This document shows positions 1 through 12,530 of a stretch of DNA of 64,000 nucleotides, one piece after another. A program made the translations under genes and the position numbers. The stretch covers positions 1 through 64,000 of the forward strand of contig JAAAIG010000091.1 of the NCBI GenBank assembly GCA_015852425.1, given 5' to 3'. The notes below the pieces were generated by a model. That model was not told where the DNA came from. It did no database searches and saw only the letters and a list, made by a program, of their open reading frames with translations. How positions within the stretch are numbered: the first letter of the stretch is position 1; each line of letters starts with the position of its first letter. Origin of the DNA: Gryganskiella cystojenkinii (taxonomy: Eukaryota > Mortierellomycota > Mortierellomycetes > Mortierellales > Mortierellaceae).

Positions 1-63
1 AGATCGGATATTTACCCATTTCCCCCAAATTGCAGTGGATTAATGATACACTCATGCTGCTGA

Positions 64-103
64 ATGAGCAAAGATGTCATGAGCAAAGATGTCATGAGCA
101 AAT
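64..103. repeat. Short tandem repeat, 15-bp unit
   Basis: The 15-base unit atgagcaaagatgtc occurs twice head to tail, followed by a partial third copy. It lies downstream of the HDAC gene. No function can be assigned. Confidence 0.8.
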
Positions 104-220
104 GAGGTTGTCACAAGTGGTATTTCCACTGCTCTTTCATTTTGTCTTAAGGGGAAGGATCGATTTCATTATGAAAAAACAGAAATAATTTTAAACCCAA
201 AAAAGCTGTCAAATATTTTT

Positions 221-242
221 TACCGGGCAAAATTGCCCGGTA
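221..242. repeat. Perfect short hairpin
   Basis: Arms taccgggcaa and ttgcccggta are perfect 10-base inverted complements separated by two A residues. The hairpin lies beyond the 3' end of the HDAC gene. It could be part of a transcript end or a transposon scar. Apart from this and the nearby tandem repeat, I see nothing in 1-461. Confidence 0.7.
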
Positions 243-461
243 TACAGAGTAAGGGATAATATATTTGTTTTATTTTATTGTGAGATTCTCAGCGATCGAA
301 AAACGCGTGGCTCAAGACATGACGAGTCTTTTGTATCGTTCCCCCTTGTCATTCCGGGCAAAGCGAATACAATATGAACGTTGCATCAAAAAATGATCGT
401 CGGATACTTATACGTCCCATATACACATGCTAAAAGCACAAGGCAATCGAACATTTGGGTT

Positions 462-2115
462 TCACCTCTTTAATGATAATGAAGATGACGATTGCAAAGA
501 CGACGACGACGACAACGTAACGATCCCCTCGGCTTGCTGTTTTACAAGAGCTTTCACATGGTCCAGATACGACTCTGTGTTTTCGTCCGGTTGTCGACCC
601 GCGTCTTCGATCTTTAACAAGAAATCCGGTTCATAGATCTCAAAAAAGCCGTGTTCAGGGATCTCGTCCGAAATAGTTCGACCGAGGACCAGACTCGTTA
701 GGTACGCATAACATCTTGCAGCGGATGCATTCTTGTACCCGCCTCCGCCCAGGACGATCAACGGTTTCTTCCAAGCCAGAACTTTTTGGAGACAGTCTCC
801 ATAACTCGCCAGACTCAGGTTCCATTTCCCGAGAGGATCACCTGCCATGCCTGTTACGCGAGGGTTGTGTGAATACGAAATATGTCTGGTGAGTATTTTT
901 TTTTTCCAATTTCGATTCTTTGTTGCTCTTCTTTCTTCTTTACATCTTTGCCATTACCATCTACGCCACATTGCAAGACGACAGCCTCAGGATTGAAGGA
1001 CGCCACCAAGGGCTCGATCATCTCGTCAAATATCCTCGCCAGTGTTGCTCGACACAGACCTGATTTCAACGGTAGATTGACAGCGGCTTTGGTTCTTGCA
1101 GGGACACCCGAGACCTTGCCACTTCCGGTTCCTGGGTAAAACCCGTCTGCGAAATGATGCAAGGAAACTGTCAAGACCTTGTCCGTGTACTGAAAGGCTC
1201 TTTCGACACCGTCACCATGATGTACATCCAGATCGAGATAGAGGACACGGGAATAGTTCTTTTGGAGTTCCATGATCCCGAGGACAATGTCGTTGATGAT
1301 ACAAAATCCTGCGGCCATGTCCTTTTGTGCGTGATGTCTATATTTATCAAGACAATGGTTTGTAAACACGTTACGACATGATCCATTCTTTTGGTACATG
1401 AATGTCGATTAAGAGAGAGAGAGAGAGAATCAAGGCTCCTCTTACCTGCCACCATCCCAGTGAAGGACAATATCGAACGCATCATCGTTCAGCAGCTTGG
1501 CGGCCTGAATGGTCGATCCAGCGACAAACTCGGTATAGTCGCCAATGCCTTCAAAAACAGAGCAATCATGGACTAGACCGTATTCCTCCAGTATGTCACT
1601 GTCCGTGGGTCCATCCGATTCCTCTCTTGCCTCTACTTTTCTAAGAAAGTCTAGATATAAAGGAGACTCGTGTTAGATTTTTTTTTTTTTTTAGATTGGA
1701 TGCTGCAGACGTCGAAAGCACATATATTACCTATGTAGTCCCTGGAATGATAGGAACAGAGCTCCTTTTGAGTGGCACGTCTAGGTGCGATAACTGTTAG
1801 GTCGCGAAGACGAAGTAGACCATAAGCATCGATCAATCTGTGGACAGCCTTGGACTACAAAATGTAAGAGTTCTTTGTTGGTCAATTGTTATGTGGTGTC
1901 CTTCCCCAAGAACCCACCCAAAAAAAAACATATGTAAAAAAAAAGAATAAACGTACGCGGTCGATGTTGGAGGGGAGTCGAGAGCATAATGTGGCATAGT
2001 CTTTGGAATAAATGTAGGCGATCCTTGCGATCCTGTGTCCATTGCCATGTCCGTTTCCATGTCCTCGATGATGAGAAGACAAAGAAGACGTTGGCTTGAT
2101 GGGACTGGAATTCAT
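462..2115 (-). CDS. Class I histone deacetylase, HDAC8-like
   Basis: Zn-dependent lysine deacetylase acting on histones or other acetylated proteins. Five exons join in phase: 2115-1957, 1854-1731, 1650-1446, 1337-958 and 850-462, all with GT-AG introns, giving 418 residues (human HDAC8 is about 377). The catalytic signature is complete: the paired histidines in WDGGRHHAQKD, the zinc ligands in YLDLDVHHGDGVE, the third ligand in CGVDGMAGDPLG, and the catalytic Tyr in LGGGGYKNASAARC. The EYGLVHDCSVFEGIGDY block and the C-terminal SDEIPEHGFFEIY block are closest to HDAC8 rather than to Rpd3/Hos2 as I remember those families. The start at 2115 precedes a His/Gly-rich leader; the further upstream in-frame Met is less likely. 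The C-terminus is a Ser-rich tail. The promoter is shared with the divergent EPG5-like gene. HDAC class is well supported; the subclass is slightly less certain. Confidence 0.93.
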
Positions 2116-2315
2116 TGCAAAAGAAAGCAAAACGCGGGACGACAAGGAGAGAAAACAAAGGAACAAAAGAAGAAATTATGCGTTCGTTCAAGTCAAGTGA
2201 CCTGCGTCCTTCTTTTGGTGCGACAGCAAAGGAGGACGAAGACAACCTTGGCATTTGCATTCAGCAATCATTTGTTCTCCTTGATGTCCTCATTGCACGC
2301 ATTCAATAACTCGCT

Positions 2316-2349
<34 letters not shown>

Positions 2350-2533
2350 CTGTCCCTCTTCCCCTCTCCCCGTCAATCCTCCACAAAACACTCTTCAGCA
2401 CGAAAAAGGTGAGGACACAGCAATGACGCGTCTGGCTCTCACCCTACCCATACCTTCCTTGTACAAAGTAAGCACCGCAGCTCACAATATATCCTTCCTT
2501 CCCTTTTAACATTCTATAGGAACACCGTAAAAA
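2116..2533. promoter_or_regulatory. Divergent promoter region with CT microsatellite
   Basis: This 418-bp gap separates the start codons of the HDAC8-like gene (-) and the EPG5-like gene (+), so it must hold both promoters. It contains a (CT)n run at about 2319-2346 followed by a pyrimidine-rich stretch leading to the EPG5-like start, typical of fungal core promoters or 5' UTRs. No specific binding site is recognised. Confidence 0.5.
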
Positions 2534-5500
2534 ATGGCTCAGGGTCAAGGTCAGAGTCAGGAAAGAGACCTGGATCTGGATCTGGATAAGGACCAAGCAA
2601 GCATCTACCCACTGTTGCCTTCATTACCGCCACTACCCTCCTCAAGATCCTATACCTTTCAACCCTCTGCTCCACCTTCAGCACCCCCGGAACATTCTCC
2701 GCCGTCTGCGCCACCAACCGGCTCCTCCCTCTCCCCGTACTCTTGGCATGCCTCTTCCTTCAACCCATCAGGGCCAGATCTTCAACCGGACCGACTTTTT
2801 TCTGAACCCTCGGCACCTTCCTTCTATCCGGACATATACCCGAACGAACATGTGCCCTATCCACATCATGCCCTAAACGCTGCCCACGCAAGTCCATCAA
2901 CCTCCAATCATCAACAACAACCACAATATGAACCGGACGAGATAGCCTACCCACGGCTGAAATACAACTTGACCAGCCTATCTAGTGACCACTTGCTAAC
3001 CAACACACAACTCCAAGAAACCTACCAGAACGAATTCTTGAACAACCTACCACAACGACTTGCCCGGATCGAACACAGCTCCGGGACAACCCCTCAGGAC
3101 AGCGAGATGGGTGCCTTTGTAACAAAAATGCGCTCGTACGAGACTGCCTACGAATCCGTTCAACAATGTCGACTCGCGCTCTTCAATCTGGAACAAAAAG
3201 CCAAGGGGTACGCAAGAAAGCTGTGGACCGTCCAGTCGAAATCCGAGGTCGCCAAGGCCTCCTGTGGCGATGGTGCGACAATCTCGCACACGTACACGTA
3301 CCAATACGGTCACCATGAACCCGAGGTCGCACTCAAGCTTCAAAAGTCACTGAATCGACTGTTCAAGCAGCGGACAAAACATCTGGTCCGGATGCAGTTT
3401 GAGGAGACGTCTTGCAAGCTCTGGATCCAAGATCACCTGTCCTCGTATCTGCGTGTCCTCAAGGAAACGGGTCAATGTCAGGAGATCGATTTACAACGGA
3501 TCACAGGCTATCTGGATGTTTTATTTGGCTTTGAGAGGTCTGCGCGTCGGCAGCCCGATTTTGATCCATTGGTGGAGGGGAACACTGGAGACAAGACCAG
3601 CTCGCCCGCGCCGTCGAATTCAATCTTGGAACAAGCGGGACCAGAGGATGGAACAGACGCTCCAACAAACGCTATCCTGCGATCCATGCAGGATTGGATC
3701 ACGCTGATGGCTGCGTCACTATTGCACTTTGGCAGCTTCAAAGAGTCAGAGTACCTGATCGTTCAAGTGTTACGCTCAAGACGGATCTCCAAGTGGGCCG
3801 TCAGTCTGATCCAATGCAGTGTCCCCACCAACTGGTCTGTCGGATACCAAGAGTTTTATCTGACGACACTACAATTGGTTCTTTGCGGTACATCTACCCC
3901 ATTCTCTCGACTTTCCTCTGCCTTAGAGTCCACCACGGACTTGGGGCAGTCGAGTCTTGGTTCAGGACTGGACGAGGACGACTACCTTGCGATCCTAGAT
4001 CAGGTGGATGTCACCCTTTTCTTCAATCGATTGCTATTGGAGCACAAGGACATGTTCAACCAAGGCGGCACACTTTTTCAGACTGATGTCTCAAACCGAA
4101 CGACCCTTCGACTCTTTGCTGCCACCCGTCATTTCTTTGATGTTTTGCTACATGGGTTGCAAGTTTTGATCAAGTTTAGTGTGGCGTCCAGGAGGGTTGC
4201 ACAGATGTTGTGCCAATTGGCACAGATCTTTGGCGATCACTTGCTCGTTCTTGGGCCTATGTCGAAGAATGCTCAATATAGTATCTCTTATTCGGCCACA
4301 AGGCAAGTAACGCAGTTGGTTATCATGATCAAAGTCAGATGCATTTGTCGTTCTCAGTCTGACAGTAACTCTGACCACATCACTTATAGAACTACTGCCA
4401 TGAACATTCAAAGCGAACTCGATTACGTGTTTTCGGAAATACTGCGATCTATTCTGGCTCTACCTGGGCACGGACTATGGACGTTCTTGCCCTCGATCCC
4501 GTTCCAGTACATGTCTACTGACAGAGTCTCTCTGTTTATTGGAGAGATTGCTCTGCAAAATATTCAGGATCGAATCAACAACCCTGCTTCGCTCTTATCT
4601 ATGGAGCTCGATGAAAATAAGATGCGACTCACACTTGGAAAGAACCCTGGCGAGGCCTTGTTCCTCATTACTGCGCTCGCTCACATGGTCACCTCGAGGA
4701 AGTTTTCGCACGCTCGTCCGGAAGAGCCCTGGGACATGACTGAAAATTCTCTATCCCTGGAAGAAAGATTGGCTATGGTAATTACGTTTTTGGTTTTGGA
4801 TGTCGCTTACATCGACAGTGATATCCGAGGCGAACTTTCGAAACCAACACGGGAGGTTCTTGGATCAATGTGCGATTCGCATCCGAGAATTGTCTCGTTC
4901 ATCTTAAAGTTTGTCGAGAGACACTTCAAAGAGATTGGATCCGTGGCTGAATATGTTTTCCGTGTGTTACCGCTTGGTGATTGGGAGATGACTCGCAGCG
5001 ATTTTAACATTCTGACCGGACTGCTGGAGACGTCTCCGCTCAACTCGGCTGAGTCGCTCTTTGCTCGATCAGTGTTCATTGCTATTCCGTGGTCAAAAGG
5101 TAGGATCTTCTTTGACGGGTTGATACGATGACTCAGTGTAGAGTACCGGAAGGGAGTGAACTGACTTTTCATCCTCCGACATTGTGAACAAATAGCTGCA
5201 GTGACCAAGCATGGCGTGAGCAACAGCCAAAAGACCGTAATGGGTCGCTTCAAGATAGAGTTGGCCCTCGCTATGGCTGATATATGCTCAAAGAACCTGG
5301 GCAGCACCAGCACCAGCACCAGCAACACCAACAGTCAGGTCGATAACGTCCTTTTCGCCAAGGATTCACAGCAGAACAAACCATCCCCAACCTCATCTCC
5401 TTCGTCATCTTCCTCAACAGTGCGGATCAAATCACCTGAGCATAAGTCCACGCCGTCTTTTGCCTCCAGTCTACCCCATGCGATTACCAACCTTGCAGCA

Positions 5501-8500
5501 CACTCAGGTCTACAACTCTTGACCACGGATCAAGTGACCATGAAGGCGTTTATGGACTGGTGTTGGAAACTGGTTGTTGAACTCGAGCTTACCGAACTCG
5601 AGCCCTTGACCCTTGTTGAATCGTCTCGACTGAATGTGTCGGACCCAGGACTGGCAAAGTATCCAATGTTCAGTCAGGGGCAACTCACGTTTGTGAACAC
5701 GATCCGTCTCCTGTTGACCGAGGCCAGTCGCGACTCGGAACAGTTCCTCAAAGACGGATGGGCGACACTTTCTGCTGTCCTTCAAACTGGGATGGGGTCC
5801 GCTCTCCTGCACTTGGTTGCAGTCTTGGTGCCTCCACTGATGGCCTCGTCCGACAAAGCAGCTCACGCGACCAAGTTTGGAGCGCTCTTGCGCGAAGTTG
5901 CCAGCTGGAAACAAGACCCGATGTTATCAGAGGCAGGCATGAAAATGGCAGAGGGGCAACAAGGCGTGAATCTGTCCAAGACTGCCAAGGAATCCATTGC
6001 GTTCTGGGTGCTGCTCCAGCGACACATCGACCTCCGAACGGCCCTGGCCGCAACCTCAACTGATTTCTCAAAGGACACGATTCAGTTTTGGATCACCGCC
6101 ATCACCTCTCAAAAGGACTGGATGGCCCATCAAGACTGCGTTCAGATCATGGATGTGATTTGTCACGCTTGCTTCGAACTCGGCCTCGACACGTTTATCA
6201 AGGATCTTCTGACGGAACAACAGATTCTGTTATCAATCGGCTTCAGGAGAGCACCAGGCATGTCTGCAGAACTGATGGGGCTCGCTCAACCTGGTCTGGA
6301 CAAGGTTATGGACCTGTTGCCCGATCGCCTGACCAAAGCCCTGCCGGTTCCTCAAGGATCCAATGACCCGAGTTTATTGATGGGAACTTGGTCTGTGCGG
6401 ACATTTGCGACTCACCTCTGGACACAACAGGCTATGGTCGAGTCAAGTTCGATCTGGTTTGCGTATTATGCGCTCTTGGTCGAGACGAGTCTGGAAAAAG
6501 ATATGCGGATCAAGATCGGTCACTATTATCGTCAGCACTCACCAGCACCACCGTCCTCTTCCAAGGACGCCAACAGTAAAGCACTGCAGGCAAGCGTGAA
6601 TATCAAGACTGTGATGAAGACTCTTGGGATCACGAACCGAAAGACACTCCACAACTTTGCAATCTGGCGATGGGCTCAACACCTTTTGATCCTTCCGTTG
6701 GAGACTCCACTGTTGCCGCTTTTCTGGCAAATGTTCTTTTATCTCTATTTTGGCCATACCGAACAACGCGGTTTATTTTACGGACACAAGTTTTTGGAGG
6801 ACCAGCCCGAGATTGTGGACCAACTCCGGGACCGATTGTTGAAAACTTGTACGTATTTCGGTCAAGAGGCCCGTAAAGCCATCCAGGGACTGGATCTTAA
6901 TGCCGCAGAAAAATTGACAACGCTGCACGAATTCTATAACGCGCTTCATGGATGGATCAGGGAGCCTTTGCTTTTGAGCTCAGAGATTGACTTGAAGAGG
7001 ATTCGAAAAGATTTCTTGGTGGAGCGGTTGGTCTCTTGTCGGTTACCGGATCCGCTGGAGTGCAGTCCGGATCTCTGGAAGGACTTACTTTTGTTGAACC
7101 AGGCACCATCGACAGCTTCGGTCTCGTCGCCAAAGCCATCGTCTTTGGTGTCCATTCATTCACCCGCGACGTCTCCCAAGAAAGGTGGTCATCTGGACTA
7201 CGATCACTCTCGAGCGGCACGGAAACACGGTCAAGCATGGCAGGATCAAAAGATTGGCAATTGCCTCGTCAAACTGTCGAAACCTGCGCCGGACATGTAT
7301 ATCCCCAGAGCGCTGTTGCCTCCACCTGCGATCGATTACACTTATGCCAGTCCTCAGAGTCTTTTTGGATCTGCGACCAGATCAATCCAAGGGTATGGAA
7401 AGGGCTATCGGGACACGAGTGCTGCCCATCAGAACCTGGATGATCTCTATCTCAAGGAGCTTGGTGCCTTGTATCATAATGAGGTCAAAATTTCCAAGCT
7501 GGAAGTAGCCTGTGATACGACCCCGAACGCTCTATGCAAGCGTCCGGCCGTGATTGAGCTTCAGTACGAGACAATTGTGCTGAACGAGGGCGTACAGCGG
7601 TCGATTGTCGAGAATCGAGAGCGAGCCAGAGCACTGAGACTGGGTCATGCGGAACAAGGACTGTGCCTGGCAGCTCTAGAGATTTCCAAGACGGTCGATA
7701 CATTAATGAGGACCATTAGCCCAGATGAAAACCAGGGAGGTGCGGCCGCGGTTGGCAAGGTGACAAAACTTGCGGTCGAGAGTTTTTATTTCTTGCTCCA
7801 GGAACTCTTAGAAGACGCTCGGAACTACCCGCCAGCCCTAATCGTCCTGACGAGTTTGGTCCAGACACTGGGGATGACCGTTGTGGCCAAGGACCCTGCA
7901 CAGACGGAACCGATCTTAGATCGAATGAAAGCGACAGACGATTTTGCAATTTCATTGTTGGTCGAAACGTTCTACCCGGCCTCCACAAGACCTTCCTCGG
8001 AATTTGTTCGACTTTATGAACGAATTGCGACTTGTAAAGAGTACAGTCTGGCCTCCAAGGATCGATTACTCCGGCAATTTGACGTTCAGGCGTGGGCCGT
8101 GGACCCAACTTGTTCGAGTTCCTCAACATCGACCTCGTTATCGCCTACAGTTCAGGACCGTCTTTCATTTTACAAGGTCGCGTTCACGGCCATGGTGGCT
8201 CAGCAACAACTTCAGCGGCAAGACGATCAAATTCAAGAGGCCACGGAAATAAGTACTCGAGATCGGTTGGCCATCATCAAATCCCATCGAGAACTCGCGG
8301 GAACGCTGTTTCTGAATTTTTTGCAACAAGACTATATCGAGTATTTGAGGATCCTGTTCGACACCTGTGCGATAATGTGTTTAGAACCCGAGGTCCTGGA
8401 GGATTTCATTCGCATTATGGGAGTTGAGCCTCGATATGTCCCCGTGCTCCTGGACGGTGCGGATGTCGCTGCTGGATCACTGACGGAGGGAGGGTCTGGC

Positions 8501-11500
8501 GGAGGAAGAGGACGAGGTAATGGATCGAATGGTGGTGTCGATCTTGGAGGCAGAACGACCCGTATTGGTCTCTCCGACTATGATTTCGAGTACCTGGTCC
8601 GGTTCTTGGGCGACTATTTCAGAGATGTTCAGGATCGAATGATGGCACGAGGCAACTTGTTGGATCGGTATAGCGGTTATGCAGTCTCCATTGCGTCTTT
8701 GCTCACAGTGGTCCTGTGTGATGAACGATATTTTAACAAGTGGTTCTATACCCTGTCTGGACCGTCGTCATTGGGAGAGCCCTCTTCGATTCTCGCTGGT
8801 TCGCGATTATGGCGCGATATCCAGATCTTGTTCCGGCCTTGGTTCACCTGTCTGACCAACCGAGCTTCTGACGAGACACGGTTCCAACGGCAACAAGGAG
8901 GTGCGAGTCGGTTACTCTTTGTGTTTGTGGGCCTTGTCTCCAAATTGATGACTGCGGTCGAGCAAAACCATTACTACGGATCCACAAATCATGGTGCCCA
9001 GACGCATGACAATCAATTGGTGTCCAAGGTGTTTGAGTTTTACCTCGATCTGATCTTGGAGAGCTCACGGCCACGGCAAGACCAACAACAGCAGCAGCAG
9101 CAACAGCAACGGGCAGCACTAAACATCAACCAGATCATGGTCCTTCATCAACAGTTCCATCGACTCCCTTGGAAGGGACTGCGGCTGTCACGAGTGACCG
9201 TGGATCGGATTGTCGAGATCCAAGCGACATTACCGTCCGAGATCCGAATCGAGTTCTGGACATACCTGATCACTATCGTGATGGAAAAGGCCGAATCTGA
9301 CATGAGACCTGTTCAACGACCACAACAACAAGGCTCCGAAGCTGGAATGTTCCTCGGTTACAAACAAACACTGCATGTGGATGAGGACGAGCACCAATGG
9401 CGTCAAAACGAGATTTCATTCTTGAAACTGGGTCTGGCTGCTCTGCAGGAAGTCGAGACGGTCGTGGGGGACGACTCAGAGTTGCGGCATCAGGTCCTGG
9501 CGCGGTTGTGGAGGACGATCTTTGAGACGGGGTCTCCTTGGGACTGGCTCTTGACCTCTGATCTTCAAGGTTTGGTAAAATCCCTGACGACGCAGTGGGA
9601 TCGAGTTGGGACCTGGGATGATGTGACGAGTCCGATGGGTCGGGTCCTTTACTGGATGCGTGTCGCAGTTGGCTTGGAGGAGAGCAACATGGCCGATGAT
9701 GTTGGGGATGATGACGGCGAGGACGATCCACGCGCGCCAAAGCCGAAAGTTACCCATAAAGATCTCGATCCCCAGAGAGTGTTGATCTATTTCGGATACG
9801 TGCTCCAATTGCTTCAGACACGACTCTCATCTTCAGCCCAAGATTCTCAAAACAAAAACTTTGCCATGACGGCGATCCCGAGTGTCGTGGCTCATCTGGG
9901 CCAGGTTTTGGACAATATTGCAGGGGATCCGAACGAAGCCCGACACCCAGTGATTCATCGACCGTTGTTGACGCTTGTTGGTATCCTGAACAAGTGCGGA
10001 GGAAATCCAAAGGGCATGGAAACTCAGTTGACGCTGTCGGGGCTGACTGTCAGTGGTGCGTCTTCATCAGTCGAGTTCAGACTGCCTGCAACGTCACAGC
10101 CGTTTTCAATGGTGCTTTTGGGTCTTCAGCAGATGATCTCCACCCTGGAGGTGATCCAGCTTGACCTTGTCCGGGCTCTTTCCCAAAGACTCAACTCTGT
10201 ACCCGCCATGATATTGTTGCTCGAGGGATCGATTGAACGAGAGTTTGAGCTCTGGGGGTTTGAACACCAGGAGCGGTCTTTATCGTCGTCGTTGGCTACC
10301 GTTAGTGGTGGTGGGGGAGGGGGAGGATTATCCGGATCTGTCTTTGGATTGGAGGAAACGACGCTTCAATCCATGTCTCCGATCCCACATCTGGGTCATA
10401 TGCGGACTTTTTCAGGTCAAGGATCAGGGCTTTCCTCGGCATCCGTCGCTATCGAGGACTTGCAAGGACAAAGTCAACAACGTCGTCAGTCTTGGAAAAA
10501 GATCCAATCCCAGCTGGAGACACCGGAATTGAGCGAGGACGAATTTCTGGAAGAAGGCCAGAGGATGGGTGCAGTACTGACGCTTCATGGACGATATCTC
10601 CAGTTACTCGAGGGATCATCGGCTCCCGCCGGTGTCGATGAGGACGAGGAAGAGTTGGATGGCATCCAAACCTTTGATGAGATTTTGGAATTGGGTCAAG
10701 AGCTGGCCGAGGTCATTTCCAAAGTCGATTTGCTTACAGCCGAGAACGCACCGGAAGAGGAAATTGAGAAGAAAAGACACAAGGCGTACCAGAGTCTGTT
10801 GCTAGTCCGGATGTTCTTGACTATGGTCGCGAAAGAATCTGTTCATAGGTATGTTTTTTTTCACTATTATTGTTGTTGTTGATCGCAGAGTTGAGGCATC
10901 GGATCCCTATTTTCTTATTAATGACTTAATCTGCAACTCTATTCGGTATATTCATCATCAACACAGTGTCCTTCAAAGTCGGTTCCTGAGCTCGGTGATG
11001 CAGGTCTGCAGGACTCTGGAGACATGGTGTCAGGACAGTCGGGACTGGTCCAAGAAGAGTATGTTAAGCTCTTTGGGGATCGGCTCGACAAGTCGCTCAC
11101 GGACCCTGGACCCTCGGTTCCGCCTCGTGGTCCGGATCATTTACACGTATTTGGTCGTCCGTCTGGCGGACAAAGGTCTGTCGATCCATCAGAATGCGGC
11201 CGGCGGAGGCAGCGTTTTGGCCTGGCGCAAAGGTCGGCAACAGAGCATTGATGTGTCAGGTGCAACGTCTCCTCTTTCGAGTATGAGTAAATTTAGTAGC
11301 AGTAGCGGAAAGGATGCCAGCTCGGTCTTAATCGAGACATTGGTTCAATTACCGGCCAAGAACAAGGATTACGCCGCAATCTTTGTCAAGTCAGCGACAT
11401 CGTCGTCCTCCGCATCTCTCGTAATGCCCTCGAGACCCTCACCTGGCCCAGGAGAGGCAGTGACCGCAGCGGCTGCGACGGTAGCCTCGGCAGCTATGGC

Positions 11501-12098
11501 AATTCCAGTCCGTTTGATTGCTTCGTCTGTGTCATTGTCGTCCTCTTTGTCCATGTCACCTCAGCCTTCCACGTCCATGATGGCATCGTCTCCGACAGGG
11601 TCTTCGCTATCATCGTCTCCACCATTGCGAAGCTGGTCATCATCGGTTCCGACCGTTCCCGGAGGCAACTTTAATCATCATACGAGTCAAAAGAGAATGT
11701 CGATGCAGAGTCAGCACTCGTCAAGGCTTTCGATCAGTAGTTGGGATGAGAGCTCTGGCGCTATCTTCAAGTTGGAGGAAGAGAGTGGCGGCAGCGGTGG
11801 TGGTGGTAGTCATTTCAACCAGCTGCTTCCGCCTCTGCCTCCATCGACACCTCGGAGACTGGATCGTGAACGACAGAGGGCTCGTAAACTTTCGCTACAG
11901 AATCAGGCGCAACAGCAGCATCGACAGCAACAACAGACCAAGGGACAAGGAGGACCAGATGGTACCAAGAACGGACTTGCGGATCTGGAGTGGGCTGTTG
12001 AACAGATCCGGGATCGTCGGTTCCGGATCTTGGAGGCAGCCGAGATCTTGACGGAGGTGTTGGATCGGTTTTATGAACGAGATGTGTTCTTTGTATAG
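2534..12098 (+). CDS. EPG5-like autophagy tethering protein
   Basis: Probable homologue of EPG5, the Rab7 effector that tethers autophagosomes to late endosomes/lysosomes in animals. Three exons (2534-5099, 5196-10848, 10967-12098) join in phase to 3116 residues; human EPG5 is about 2580. Collinear similarity to EPG5 (from memory) runs along the whole length: RRISKWAVSLIQC near residue 420; LPLGDWEMTRSD near 815; TIQFWITAITSQKDW in the middle; IWRWAQHLLILPLETPLLPL near 1345; LPWKGLRLSRV near 2180; ELSEDEFLEEGQRMG near 2630; RFRLVVRIIYTYLVVRLADK near 2790. The N-terminal 100 residues are Pro/Ser-rich and disordered. Extra length comes from insertions: a short polyQ near residue 2150, a Gly run, and a Ser-rich stretch near the C-terminus. 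The rest looks like an alpha-solenoid. No catalytic motif is expected. The homology call is strong; the cellular role here is inferred. Confidence 0.85.
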
Positions 12099-12530
12099 GA
12101 TTTTAAACCAACAAAAAGTAAACAAAAGAAGCAACATTCGGAACGAGGGCCGAAAATGACTTTCGGAGCAAACTCTTGCAACCAATGCTTTGCTTCCTTT
12201 GCTTCGTACTCGTATTGAGTACCTGCATTCGCAACTTTTTTTATTTGTTTAAAAATAAGAGGGAGGTCGATGGTCTGCTGGTCATATGACATGATGCGAT
12301 GACCCACAAAAACAGTTCATATCTGCGCAAAAAAAACTCGATCGCTGGCAACCTATCTCGAGTTACAGGGGATGCAAAACACAGCCGATATTCCTTGCCC
12401 GTTATATTGTCATCGCGTTCTTTGCCATGACCACATTCATTTGCCACCCATTGTTCATTACTCTTCATTTCATTTCTTTCATCCTTACCTCTGGATACCA
12501 ATCACTCGCACACACACACCCTTTCTCGTC
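12099..12530. other. Intergenic region, EPG5-like 3' end to Sel1 gene
   Basis: This holds the 3' flank of the EPG5-like gene and the promoter/5' UTR of the Sel1-repeat gene. A long pyrimidine-rich, CA-containing leader precedes the chosen start. I see no further gene. Confidence 0.5.
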
